From contig JASEHI010000025.1 in NCBI GenBank assembly GCA_030018695.1, forward strand, positions 233-33,374: a stretch of DNA of 33,142 nt. The letters run 5' to 3'. Of the stretch, positions 14,803-23,686 are shown piece by piece. Position 1 is the first letter of the stretch, and the number at the start of each line of letters is the position of its first letter. The stretch is from Anaerolineales bacterium. Its GTDB lineage: Bacteria > Chloroflexota > Anaerolineae > Anaerolineales > Villigracilaceae. The notes under the pieces are model-generated. The model worked only from the letters and a program-made list of their open reading frames with translations, ran no database searches and was not told the origin of the DNA. A program made the translations under genes and the position numbers.

Positions 14803-16182
14803 TTATCGAGAAATTGATCCCAGGAATTGAGCCAAATCCAGCCGGGCGCGTTCGGCATAGGCTTTTGCGCGCTCGCGTTTACCCCCGAAGTGTGGGGGCT
14901 TGCCCATGAGCTGATCTATCACTAACGGCGGCAGGATGCCAAAGTTGGCCTTCATCGGCTGGTAATCAGCCAGGTCGGCATGAGTGATGTAATGACATAG
15001 CGCGCCGAGCATGGTCGTGACCGGCAGCGTGACGGGAGCCTGACCTTGCAACAGGCGCGCCGCATTCCAGCCGGCCAGAAGTCCGCTGGCGATGTTTCCC
15101 ATGTAGCCTTCCACGCCGGTGAGCTGTCCGGCGAAGAACAAATCGGCGCGGCCGCGGAATTGCAGCGTGGGGAGCAAAACCCTGGGGGCGGCGATGAAGG
15201 TATTGCGGTGCATCTGTCCGTAGCGCATAAATTCAGCCTTCTCCAAACCGGGGATCATACGCAGCACGCGCCTTTGTTCGGGGAAGGTCAGGTTGGTTTG
15301 GAAACCAACCAGGTTGTAAAGGCTGGCTGCCAGGTTATCTTGGCGCAACTGGACGACAGCATAAGGGCGTTTTGCCTGATGCGGGTCAGTCAGGCCGACC
15401 GGTCGCAGCGGTCCGAAGGCCAATGCTTCGCGCCCGCGCCGGGCCAGGATCTCTATCGGCAGGCAGCCCTCGAAGAAGCGATGGACGCCGGCCTTGACGC
15501 CGGCTTCGACTTCTCTCTCGAAGTCGCGCAATGGAATGCGCTCGGCAGAAATCAACGCCTCGACAAAGGATTCGTATTCTGCCGGCGTGAAAGGGCAGTT
15601 GATGTAGTCGCCCGCATCTTGTTCTCCCTTGCCGTAGCGTGAGGCGCGGAAGGCGACCTCCTTGTTGATCGATTCGAGCGTGACGATGGGCGCAATGGCA
15701 TCGTAGAAATGCAGATGCTCCTCGCCGGTCAGCTCTGCAATGGCTTTCGAGAGATTTTCGGAAGTCAGCGGGCCAGAAGCAATAATGGCTGGAGATCGCG
15801 GGATAGCGGTTACTTCCTGGCGATGTACTTCGATGCGTGGGTGGGAGGTGATCCGCTCGCTGACCAGCCGGGAGAAGCCGCCTCGGTCAACAGCCAGGGC
15901 ACTGCCGGCTGGCAGGGCGGTTGCTTCAGCACATTCCAGCAGCATCGAGCCGAGGCGGCGAAGCTCGTCTTTAAGCACCCCGGAGGCTCGATCTGGCAGG
16001 TTGGAACCGAATGAATTTGAGCAAACCAGTTCGGCCAGGTCGGGGGTTTGATGCGCGCCGGTAGAAATCCCTGGCCGCATTTCATACAAGTGAACATACA
16101 GCCCTTTTTGAGCTGCCTGCCATGCGGCTTCGCTGCCGGCCAATCCGCCGCCGACGACGAATAAATCAGGTGCGTTGCTCAT
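14803..16182 (-). CDS. trmFO: tRNA (uracil-54-C5)-methyltransferase, FAD/folate-dependent
   Basis: A 459-residue flavoprotein that makes ribothymidine at position 54 of tRNA using methylenetetrahydrofolate, the alternative to SAM-dependent TrmA. Evidence: the dinucleotide-binding start DLFVVGGGLAGSEAAWQAAQ, then YEMRP, the family signature VCSNSFGSN, FYDAIAPIV, NCPFTPAEYESF, GQLTGVEGYMGNIASGLLAG and FGILPPL near the end. Length is normal. The ATG at 16182 overlaps the upstream transporter's stop as ATGA; a GTG at 16191 is possible but less likely. It is the last gene of the six-gene minus-strand run. Confidence 0.95.
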   Translation of the reverse strand: MSNAPDLFVVGGGLAGSEAAWQAAQKGLYVHLYEMRPGISTGAHQTPDLAELVCSNSFGSNLPDRASGVLKDELRRLGSMLLECAEATALPAGSALAVDRGGFSRLVSERITSHPRIEVHRQEVTAIPRSPAIIASGPLTSENLSKAIAELTGEEHLHFYDAIAPIVTLESINKEVAFRASRYGKGEQDAGDYINCPFTPAEYESFVEALISAERIPLRDFEREVEAGVKAGVHRFFEGCLPIEILARRGREALAFGPLRPVGLTDPHQAKRPYAVVQLRQDNLAASLYNLVGFQTNLTFPEQRRVLRMIPGLEKAEFMRYGQMHRNTFIAAPRVLLPTLQFRGRADLFFAGQLTGVEGYMGNIASGLLAGWNAARLLQGQAPVTLPVTTMLGALCHYITHADLADYQPMKANFGILPPLVIDQLMGKPPHFGGKRERAKAYAERARLDLAQFLGSISR

Positions 16183-17129
16183 CGTCCCCACGGGATATTC
16201 GGTGGCACTTCCGGTGGTCTTACCCAGCTCAACCAGCCGCCCCGGGCGTCCCGTTTTTTGGGCGAGAATTTCTCAAGACCGATGAGGGTCAGGCTCAAGA
16301 CGAGAAGCGCTGCGCCGATCCATTGAAAGAATCCCAGAGTTTCGCGTAGCCACAAATGGCTCAATGTTACTGCTACAAAAAGCTCGCTCAAGCCCAGCAA
16401 CGCGGTTTGCATCCCGCCCAAATGCTTGACGCCCAGGAACAGGGCCAGGCGCGAGAGGAATGTGACCAGGGTCAAGCCGATCAGCGGCCACCAGGATACA
16501 TGTTCGTCGGGAAGTCCCCGGTCAAAGAGCAGATAAACGGGGACGACGACAACGCTCATCGCCAGGAGTGTGTAAAGCGTAACGGTGGGGGCGGGGATGT
16601 CATAGAGTACGCGCTGGTTGATGGGCAGGTGGAGGGCGTACATGGCCGCCGCGCCCAGCATCAGGGCCACACCGCTCCAATTTATACCATCCGCCTGGTT
16701 GTAGGTGAGGCAAATAACACCTGCGCTGGCAACACCCATGCGTAAATAGGTCAGAAGGCTAAATGTCTGGCGGTCGGTCAACAACCAGAAGGCAAGAAAG
16801 ACCGGATAGAGTGAAAATAAAAGCTGCCCAATGCTGGCATTCAAACGCCCAAGCGCAATGTAATAGAGAAGAGAACCAAAACCATTGATTGCGCCGGCCA
16901 GCGCACAGCCAAGCAAACCGGCAGGATAGATGTAAAGATAGGAACGTCGAAAAGTTGCGACGAGCAGCAGAAGCAAACCTGCGGCCATAATGGTGCGCAG
17001 GGCAACTACCGCAAGCGGAGAGAAACCGAGAATGATGGCTTGTTTTCCAAAGATGGGCGTTAGACCAAGGAAAAGAGCGGAAGCCAGGGCGGCTCCAATT
17101 CCGGTTGCGCGACCTTCCTTCTTGTGCAT
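16179..17129 (-). CDS. EamA/DMT-superfamily transporter
   Basis: A 316-residue integral membrane protein with about ten hydrophobic helices arranged as two EamA repeats (from IGAALASALFLGLTPIFGKQ and again from WSGVALMLGAAAMYALHLPINQ). Family features include GLTPIFGKQAI at the start, SLYPVFLAFW at the end of repeat one and LSELFVAVTLSHLWLRETLGFFQWIGAALLVLSL at the end of repeat two. Members export amino acids or other metabolites; E. coli RhtA, which exports threonine and homoserine, belongs to this superfamily. The substrate here is unknown, but the neighbour 17 bases upstream is a threonine synthase-receiver fusion, which makes an amino-acid role attractive. AAGGAG precedes ATG 17129. The basic C-terminal tail holds RPPEVPPNIPWGR. 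Confidence 0.88.
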   Translation of the reverse strand: MHKKEGRATGIGAALASALFLGLTPIFGKQAIILGFSPLAVVALRTIMAAGLLLLLVATFRRSYLYIYPAGLLGCALAGAINGFGSLLYYIALGRLNASIGQLLFSLYPVFLAFWLLTDRQTFSLLTYLRMGVASAGVICLTYNQADGINWSGVALMLGAAAMYALHLPINQRVLYDIPAPTVTLYTLLAMSVVVVPVYLLFDRGLPDEHVSWWPLIGLTLVTFLSRLALFLGVKHLGGMQTALLGLSELFVAVTLSHLWLRETLGFFQWIGAALLVLSLTLIGLEKFSPKKRDARGGWLSWVRPPEVPPNIPWGR

Positions 17130-17146
17130 CCGCTACTCCTTCTTGT

Positions 17147-18814
17147 TTATCCTTCGCGGAGCAGCGTGCTTACTTCAGCGAGAAATTCGTCATTGAGGAA
17201 ATCGCCTTTTTGCATCAGGGCCTGGATCTGGCCTGTCAGTCGGCTTTTCTCTGCGGCGGTCAATTCTTTCGCGGTTGCGACAATAACGGGGATCGCGGCT
17301 GTCGCCGGCGAGGCTCTGAGGCTGTCAAGGACGCTGAAACCATCCATTTCTGGCATCATTAAATCGAGGATGATGAGATCGGGGATTTCACGCGCGATCA
17401 TCTGCAAGGCTTCTTTGCCGCCAGCCGCCTCATAAATCGTGTAATTACCTTGCGCTTGCAGGATGCGCCGGATAAGCTGGCGCGCCTCCGGGCTGTCGTC
17501 CACGATGGCCACGCGCGGGAAGCGGTCGGGGGCGATGTGGCTGAGCGCGGAAAGCAGCCCCTCCTGCGGCGTCTCTTCTGCCCGCCGCTCGGTGAGGTCC
17601 ACGTTGCGCGTCCACTGGTCGCCCAGCAGGAAAGGTTCGGTCGGCATGGTGTGGCCGGTGCAGTTGACCACGACCGTCTCGTCAGGTTTGATCACACCCG
17701 CCCGTACCAATTTGAAGAGACCGGCGAAGGCGACCGCCGCCGCCGGTTCCATGGAAATTCCTTCCATCTTTGCCAGCACGTGCATAGCCCGATAAGCCTC
17801 TTCGTCGCTTACGCTTTCGAAGACGCCTTTCGTTTTGTCAATCCACTTGCGCAGCAAGGTGTACCCGCGTCCCGGGTCGCCGGTTGCCAGCGTCTCGATG
17901 TAGGTGTGCGGCGAAGTGACCGGGATGGCCTTCTCCAGGCCCTCTTTCCAGGCCGTGACCATCGGCGCGCAGCCTTCGGCCTGGATGGCGGCAATCGCCG
18001 GGATGCGTTCCACTATGTGCATGGCTTGCAGCTCCGCGAATCCTTTTGCCACCCCCAGCGGTCCCATCCCGCCGCTGATGGACTGGATGTACCAGTCCGG
18101 CGTCCGCCGGGGGGCAGAACCGAAGGCGGGTGCGGAAAGCAGCGTCAGTTGTTCGGCGATCTCGAAGGCAATCGTCTTCATCGCCTCGATCGAGGTAATG
18201 GTGCGCGCGCCCATGTCCAGGTAGAGGTTGCGCTGGTGGGCGAACTCGGCGGCGATCTGCTTGGCCTGGTCATACGAGCCGGTCACTTTGACCACCTGGC
18301 TGCCGTAGAGGGCGATCTCCCGCATCTTGACCGCCGGGACGAGGCTGGTGACGAAGGCCCACAATTTGATCCCGGCGCGGGCCGCGTAGGCGGAGTACGC
18401 AATCGCCACGTTACCCGTCGACGCGGCGACCATTTCGGTGACGCCGGCTTCTTTCAAGGCTGCCACGGTTACGGCAGCCTGGCGATCCTTGAAGGAATTG
18501 GTCGGTCCCTGGCGTTCGTCTTTGATGAAGATGTTGGGGCATCCCAGCATCATGCCGAGTTTGTTGGCCCGGATGAGGGGCGTGCCGCCCTCGCCGAGGG
18601 AAAGGGTTGGGTCGGGGTTTTGGACTGGCAGGAGGTCGCGATAGCGCCAAAGGTCAAAGGGCTGCCCATCCAAGCGGAGGAGAAAGGTATCGGCAAGGGA
18701 TTCGTAGTCGTAGCGCGCCTCGCGCCACTGGCTGTTGCAGCGCGGGCAGTTGACCGAGGTCGGGAAATAAGGTGCGGCGTCGCCGCAATCAAGACATTTG
18801 ATAATAAAAGACAT
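17147..18814 (-). CDS. Threonine synthase-like PLP enzyme fused to a response-regulator receiver domain
   Basis: A 555-residue two-part protein. Residues 1-30 form a rubredoxin-like zinc ribbon (C7, C10, C23, C26). Residues 60-410 are a fold-type II PLP enzyme: LGEGGTPLIRANKLG, then KDERQGPTNSFKDRQAA with Schiff-base Lys109, STGNVAIAYSAYAARAG, the phosphate-binding SISGGMGPLGVAKGF and CTGHTMPTEPF. This matches threonine synthases, which convert O-phosphohomoserine to threonine, though a related lyase activity is possible. After a linker (EETPQEGLLSALSH) residues 434-555 form a full receiver domain: VAIVDDSPEARQLI (Asp439/440), phosphorylatable Asp484 in IILDLMMPEMDGFSV, Thr514 in VATAKE and Lys536 in MQKGD. 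All catalytic receiver residues are present. No stop or frame change lies at the junction. It starts 39 bases after a large sensor kinase. An enzyme-receiver fusion of this type is unusual to me. Confidence 0.92.
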   Translation of the reverse strand: MSFIIKCLDCGDAAPYFPTSVNCPRCNSQWREARYDYESLADTFLLRLDGQPFDLWRYRDLLPVQNPDPTLSLGEGGTPLIRANKLGMMLGCPNIFIKDERQGPTNSFKDRQAAVTVAALKEAGVTEMVAASTGNVAIAYSAYAARAGIKLWAFVTSLVPAVKMREIALYGSQVVKVTGSYDQAKQIAAEFAHQRNLYLDMGARTITSIEAMKTIAFEIAEQLTLLSAPAFGSAPRRTPDWYIQSISGGMGPLGVAKGFAELQAMHIVERIPAIAAIQAEGCAPMVTAWKEGLEKAIPVTSPHTYIETLATGDPGRGYTLLRKWIDKTKGVFESVSDEEAYRAMHVLAKMEGISMEPAAAVAFAGLFKLVRAGVIKPDETVVVNCTGHTMPTEPFLLGDQWTRNVDLTERRAEETPQEGLLSALSHIAPDRFPRVAIVDDSPEARQLIRRILQAQGNYTIYEAAGGKEALQMIAREIPDLIILDLMMPEMDGFSVLDSLRASPATAAIPVIVATAKELTAAEKSRLTGQIQALMQKGDFLNDEFLAEVSTLLREG

Positions 18815-18853
18815 GCTTATTGACTACCTTCCCCGTGACGCAGGGCCGGGGAT

Positions 18854-21800
18854 TTACGCTGCTCCTGCGAGATTGGGGATCGGGAGGGTGAAGAAAAAGG
18901 TGCTGCCTTTGCCGACAGTACTCTGGACCCCTATCCGGCCGTTGTGCATTTCCACCAGGCGGCGAGAGATTGAAAGGCCCAACCCGCTGCCGCCCGTTTT
19001 GCGGGTTGGCGAGGCATCCACCTGCGAGAAGGGCTGGAAGAGTTTCTTCTGGTTTTCAGGCGTTATGCCTGGGCCGCTATCGGAGACCTTTATGATGACC
19101 TCCGGCTGGCCTTGGGGGTTGTTTTCCACACCCGCACGGATGGTGATCTTCCCTTTGCCCGCGAATTTTACCGCATTCGAAAGCAGGTTGAGCAGCACCT
19201 GGCGCAGGCGCATGGAGTCGGCGGGGATGTTGGGAATATCCGCTGCAATTATCCGTTCGAGTTTAATGGGTTTGTCTTGGATCAGGCCGGTAAGTGTGGG
19301 GATGACACTATTGATCATATCGGCGATATTGACATCCTCGAAGTTCAATTCCATTTTTCCGGCCTCGATCTTGGAAAGATCGAGAATATCGTTGATCAGC
19401 CTCAGCAGGTGCTGGCCGGAGTTATAGATGGCGGTTAAATCCTGTTGCTGCAATTCGGAAACCGGCCCGTCAATGCCTTTCAGGATCACGCGTGAGAAGC
19501 CAATGATGGAATTGAGCGGAGTGCGCAGTTCGTGACTCATATTGGCCAGGAACTGGCTCTTGAGGCTATCAAGCTCGCGCATCTCTTTAATGGCTTGCTG
19601 GGCGATTTCGTAGGAGCGGGCATTGTCTATGGCAATCGCGATCTGGTCAGCCAAAGCTTGCAGGACGGCAATATCGGCCGGAATGAACGCCTCCGCTTGC
19701 TGGGATTGGATGTCAATCGCGCCGATAATGCGCTCACCGATGCGCAGGGGGATGGCCGCTTCTGCGCGAGTATCCGGCAGCAGCGGGTTGTAACGATGGG
19801 TGGGATTAATGGCGGTGTTATTGACCACCAAAGGTGTTCCCGTCGAGGTCACCGTGCCGACGATGGACCGTGAACCGACTGGCAATGAGTGGCCGCGGCT
19901 CTTCATTTCCTCGCCGGCCTTGCCGGTGCCCTCTTCTAACACGGCATTCATCCCGCTTTCTTCGATTACGAATATGGCCGCGTGATAAAAGCCAAAGCGC
20001 TCGCGGATCAGGTTTACGGTACGCGTGAAGAGCGTGTTCAGGTCGAGGGTCGAAGTAATCAGGCGTCCGATTTCAGCCGAAGTTGCCAGGTACTCATTGT
20101 TGCGGCGCAGCGCATCCTCGAATTTCTTGCGCTCGGTTATGTCGCGCGCGATCCAGAAAACCTGGTCTTCGCTTAGGCGGGAGATACTGGCATCAAACGT
20201 GAAGGTTTGTCCGCCGATTTCAAGTGGATATTCAATGTTGGCCACTTCAGCGCTGCGTAAAGCTTTTTTGATCGCCGGGATGAATGGCTTGGTGATCTCC
20301 CGCGGCAAGATGTCGGTCATCTTTTTGCCGAGCAGTTCTTCCGGGGGGAGATAAAGCCGTGAAGGGTTGGTCGGTGCGATGCGGATGTAGCGGCTGTCTT
20401 TATCCACGACCAGAACAACGTCCGTCATCGAGGCGAACAAAGCGCGCAACTCTGCTTCGGAGCGGCTCAATGCCTCTGCGGTGCGCCTGCGTTCGGCAAT
20501 TTCTCGCTGCGCGGCATCATAAAGACGGATTTTCTCGATGATGTTTGTAACTTGAGCAAGGATCGTATTGACGAGGTCAATTTGCGCTTGCGTGAGGGTA
20601 ATGCCTTTTTGGACAATATCAATGCCCAGCGTTCCAATCACTTCGTTGTTGACAAAGATCGGAAAGATGCAGACAGACTCGATGCTGAGCTGCCGGAACA
20701 CAGCCCGAAGGTCGGGGGGAAGTGCAGGATTATTTTGAGCGTCGTCAACGATTACGGACTTATGCGTGGCAATGACCTGTTGACTGGACGGATTCCCCTC
20801 AATAGGAATCTTTACGCCAACGGCTGTTGTTTCGTTTGGATCTTTGGAGAAATCAGCCACAACCGTGAGCATGGTTTGCGCATCATCCAATAGCGCAATG
20901 CCTGACCGTCCTGCTGCAGGTATGGCGAAAACAAGTTCACGGGTGATGGTCTGCAAAGCTTCATCGAGGTTCATCGCAGTCGAGATCATGGAAACGACGC
21001 GGTTGATCGTCCCCAGTTCTTCATTGCGTTGGTGGGTTTCCTCGACCAGACGGGCGTTGGCAATTACCGCGGCCAGGCTTCCGCCCAGCGTGCCGAGCAT
21101 TTCCTGGTCGGTTTCGCTGAAAGCCTTTATGCGCTCGCTTTCAACGTTCAAGACCCCCAATATTTCGTCCCGGTAGAAAAGCGGGATGGCTAATTCGGAG
21201 CGTATATTCGGGTCAATGGAGATGTAACGCGGGTCCTGGGTAACATCCTCGATTCGCAGCGCTTTCTTGTGGGTGGCTACCCAACCGGTAATACCGCGAT
21301 CAAAGGGAACCTGGATATGTTTTACATTAGCGGAGTACCCGGCAGCCGCCTTTACTTCGAGGACTTGTTTCTCTTTGTCAGCCAAAAGGATCACAATCCG
21401 GTCTCCACCCATCGTGAGCTGGAGGTGTTGTACTGCGCTGTTCAAGGCTTCTTCGAGTGTGGCGCTGGAGGCTGCGGCAGTTGTGACCTGGTGCAGCAAG
21501 CGATGCTGGGCGAGGTGTTCCTGGGTTTCGGCGAATAATTCGGTGTTGATTGCTGCAACCGCCAATTGATCCGCTAGAACTTGCAGGACGTTTACATCAT
21601 CTCCAGTAAAGGAGTAAGGGACAGTGCTCTGGACATCCAGGACGCCGAGGATGCGCTGGCCTACTTTGAGCGGAAGAGCAGCTTCGGCGCGCGTCCCGGG
21701 CAAGAGAGGATTTGCGTAATAGGTTTCGTCCCGGCTGGTATCATTAACGACCAGGGGTTTTCCGTAGCCAGAGACGTAACCGACGATGGATTTGGAACCG

Positions 21801-22621
21801 ACGCCTAATTTGTGTCCGGCGCGTTTCATTTGGGCGCCAGCCTCGCCGGTCGCCTCGCGGATGACGGCATATTCGCCGCCGGGATCAAGCAGGAAAATCC
21901 CTGCATGGTAGAAGTTGAAGCGCTCACGCACCAACATCACGGCTTTGACAAATAACTCGTCCAGGTCGAGCGAGCTGGAAACATCCCGCGCAATTTCAGC
22001 CGCCGTTTGGAGTTGGAACGCGCGCTGGCGCGTCTCGTCCAAGAGGCGGGCGTTGTAGATCGCGCCCGCGACCTGCGCCGAAAGTGCGCTAATAAATCGC
22101 AGGTCTGTTTCGTCGAAAGCCCTATCGTTCCTGGTATCCTGGATGATGATCGCGCCGATCACCGCGTCAGCTACAATAAGCGGCGACCCCAGCCAGGATT
22201 TGGCTGGTTCTCCAACCACTTTTGCACCCAGCGCAGTGGCGCGTTTTATTGTGTCCTCGACGATCATCAGAGGCTGTTTGGTGCGGATCAGGATAGAGGT
22301 CAGACCTTCGCCGAGCGGGAAGGATTCCAGCGAGGTGGTTGCCCGGCCGGCAGCGGTTATTTCATAGAGATAGGGAATGTGGATCGAGTCGGTCGAGGGT
22401 TCATAAAGCGCGATCAGGAAATCCACATCCCCGATGGTCTGCCGGACGTGTTCATGTAACAATTCATAGAGTGCGGCGAGGTCGGGTGCGCTGGAAATCG
22501 CCTGGCTGCTGGCTGCAATAGCTTCCAATTCGCGGATGCGGCGGCGGTTGGCAGCGAAGATCGCTTCAAGCCTTCTTATCAGCCTGATCGAGGCCGGTCT
22601 TGGTTTGTTTTCAGGCGACAT
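18854..22621 (-). CDS. Large cytoplasmic histidine kinase with five GAF domains and one PAS
   Basis: A 1255-residue sensor without membrane helices. In order: an N-terminal coiled coil, GAF1 (about 45-200), GAF2 (210-370), GAF3 (385-535), GAF4 (545-705), a coiled coil, PAS (about 725-840, ending FWIARDITERKKFEDALRR), GAF5 (850-1010), HisKA with phospho-His at about 1030 (LANMSHELRTPLNSIIGFSR) and HATPase (LLNLLSNAVKFAGKG, DSGPGITPENQ, GGSGLGLSISRRLVEMHNG). GAF2 and GAF5 share long near-identical stretches (GHKLGVGSKSIVG / GHSLPVGSRSIVG; NPLLPGTRAEAALPL / NPLLPDTRAEAAIPL). It has no receiver of its own, but two receivers precede it and one follows fused to threonine synthase. ATG 22621 with upstream GGAGAAG is preferred to ATG 22633. 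Confidence 0.93.
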   Translation of the reverse strand: MSPENKPRPASIRLIRRLEAIFAANRRRIRELEAIAASSQAISSAPDLAALYELLHEHVRQTIGDVDFLIALYEPSTDSIHIPYLYEITAAGRATTSLESFPLGEGLTSILIRTKQPLMIVEDTIKRATALGAKVVGEPAKSWLGSPLIVADAVIGAIIIQDTRNDRAFDETDLRFISALSAQVAGAIYNARLLDETRQRAFQLQTAAEIARDVSSSLDLDELFVKAVMLVRERFNFYHAGIFLLDPGGEYAVIREATGEAGAQMKRAGHKLGVGSKSIVGYVSGYGKPLVVNDTSRDETYYANPLLPGTRAEAALPLKVGQRILGVLDVQSTVPYSFTGDDVNVLQVLADQLAVAAINTELFAETQEHLAQHRLLHQVTTAAASSATLEEALNSAVQHLQLTMGGDRIVILLADKEKQVLEVKAAAGYSANVKHIQVPFDRGITGWVATHKKALRIEDVTQDPRYISIDPNIRSELAIPLFYRDEILGVLNVESERIKAFSETDQEMLGTLGGSLAAVIANARLVEETHQRNEELGTINRVVSMISTAMNLDEALQTITRELVFAIPAAGRSGIALLDDAQTMLTVVADFSKDPNETTAVGVKIPIEGNPSSQQVIATHKSVIVDDAQNNPALPPDLRAVFRQLSIESVCIFPIFVNNEVIGTLGIDIVQKGITLTQAQIDLVNTILAQVTNIIEKIRLYDAAQREIAERRRTAEALSRSEAELRALFASMTDVVLVVDKDSRYIRIAPTNPSRLYLPPEELLGKKMTDILPREITKPFIPAIKKALRSAEVANIEYPLEIGGQTFTFDASISRLSEDQVFWIARDITERKKFEDALRRNNEYLATSAEIGRLITSTLDLNTLFTRTVNLIRERFGFYHAAIFVIEESGMNAVLEEGTGKAGEEMKSRGHSLPVGSRSIVGTVTSTGTPLVVNNTAINPTHRYNPLLPDTRAEAAIPLRIGERIIGAIDIQSQQAEAFIPADIAVLQALADQIAIAIDNARSYEIAQQAIKEMRELDSLKSQFLANMSHELRTPLNSIIGFSRVILKGIDGPVSELQQQDLTAIYNSGQHLLRLINDILDLSKIEAGKMELNFEDVNIADMINSVIPTLTGLIQDKPIKLERIIAADIPNIPADSMRLRQVLLNLLSNAVKFAGKGKITIRAGVENNPQGQPEVIIKVSDSGPGITPENQKKLFQPFSQVDASPTRKTGGSGLGLSISRRLVEMHNGRIGVQSTVGKGSTFFFTLPIPNLAGAA

Positions 22622-22672
22622 GCGCTTCTCCATCCTGGGTTTACTGGCAGGTTTTGCCGAAGGACTACTCGG

Positions 22673-23140
22673 CTAACTTATTTCCCAGACCGCTTCACCC
22701 CTCATGATGCGACGGATTTGCTCAGGGAACCGGTCGGGGTCGAGTGGTTTACCAAGAAAGCCGTCGAAGCCAGACTGACGCGCTTTATTCATCTGTTCTT
22801 GATTGGCTTCCGCCGTAACGGCGATTATCGGCACTTTCTTCAACCGTTCGGAGGCGCGGATCTTTTTTAAAGCGCCGTAGCCATCCTCGTACGGCAAGCG
22901 GATATCCATCAGGATCAAATCAATGCGGGGCAAGGTAGCGGCATATTCGACCACTTCATAGCCAGAGGTCTTCCACTCACAATGAATTCCGAGGTAGCCC
23001 AACATGCGCGCGATCAGCACGAAGTTCGAGACATTGTCTTCGACAACCAATACTGTCGCGTCCTTGGGGATGGGTGGTTTACGCATGCCGGGCTGGGTAT
23101 CAGCTATGGGGTTGCGGAGGGTGGTTTGATCGTTATACAT
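22673..23140 (-). CDS. Single-domain response regulator
   Basis: A 155-residue protein: about 27 residues of disordered N-terminus (with KPPIPKDATV), then one CheY-like receiver. VLVVEDNVSNFVLIARML supplies the acidic pair, LILMDIRLPYEDG the phospho-acceptor Asp79, then VPIIAVTAEAN with Thr and FLGKPLDPDRF with the conserved Lys. There is no output domain, so it acts through protein contact or as a phosphate relay or sink. It starts two bases after the stop of the upstream receiver gene and ends 51 bases before the large kinase, its likely partner. Receivers with DNVSNF...GKPLDP are frequent next to hybrid kinases. Confidence 0.92.
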   Translation of the reverse strand: MYNDQTTLRNPIADTQPGMRKPPIPKDATVLVVEDNVSNFVLIARMLGYLGIHCEWKTSGYEVVEYAATLPRIDLILMDIRLPYEDGYGALKKIRASERLKKVPIIAVTAEANQEQMNKARQSGFDGFLGKPLDPDRFPEQIRRIMRGEAVWEIS

Positions 23141-23142
23141 GT

Positions 23143-23517
23143 TTATCTCTTCGGCATGTGATCTTCGACTTGCTGCACGATCCGGTCAATATCAATCGGT
23201 TTTTGGATATAACCAACGCAACCAGCCTGCAGGGATTTCTCCCTGTCGCCCTGCATGACATTAGCAGTCAAAGCAAGGATCGGCATTTTCTCGAATCCGG
23301 GTATCCCTTTGATGTGTTTCGTCAGGGTATACCCATCTACCTCTGGCATGTTCATATCCATAAGGATCAAATCGGGATTTTCGGCTTGCATCTTCTCCAA
23401 GGCTTGGGCGGCATTCGCGGCCTCGAAAAACGCGAAATGCTCGGCTTCCAATACACGCCGCACCAAGTCTCGATTTTCGTTATTGTCTTCGATGTAAAGG
23501 ATGGTGCCTTTGATCAT
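23143..23517 (-). CDS. Single-domain response regulator (first gene of the operon)
   Basis: A 124-residue stand-alone receiver: ILYIEDNNENRDLVRRVL, phospho-acceptor Asp54 in LILMDMNMPEVDGYTL, MPILALTANVMQGDREKSL and GYIQKPIDIDRIVQQVE. Every core receiver residue is there and no output domain follows. This is the DivK/CheY-like class used in phosphorelays. The ATG at 23517 is preceded at nine bases by GGAG; a TTG 15 bases earlier lies over that site and is rejected. It leads the minus-strand run of receiver, receiver, kinase, threonine synthase-receiver, transporter, trmFO. Confidence 0.92.
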   Translation of the reverse strand: MIKGTILYIEDNNENRDLVRRVLEAEHFAFFEAANAAQALEKMQAENPDLILMDMNMPEVDGYTLTKHIKGIPGFEKMPILALTANVMQGDREKSLQAGCVGYIQKPIDIDRIVQQVEDHMPKR

Positions 23518-23603
23518 AATTTTTTGCTCCAAGCATATTCTAACATGGCGGGATTTATTTGGCCTAACAATAGCCTTTCAATATCCATCGCCCTATTAAA
23601 TGC

Positions 23604-23630
23604 AAAAATCGGGGCTAAGTCCCGATTTTT
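23604..23630 (-). terminator. Bidirectional-type terminator after tRNA-Gly
   Basis: AAAAATCGGG (23604-23613), a 7-base loop and CCCGATTTTT (23621-23630): a 10-bp perfect stem with A-tract and T-tract, so either strand would end in U-rich RNA. On the minus strand it separates the tRNA transcript from the response-regulator operon. Confidence 0.8.
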
Positions 23631-23686
23631 CGGGATACATTAGAAATGCCATGCTATTGGCTTTCCTCGATATTTTTCAAAAGCAG

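Noticed and set aside
17450-18823. A 457-codon open frame on the + strand opposite the threonine synthase gene
   Set aside because: It is the mirror of a GC-rich gene on the other strand, is rich in His/Arg/Gly without any domain and has no ribosome site. The minus-strand frame has clear catalytic motifs.
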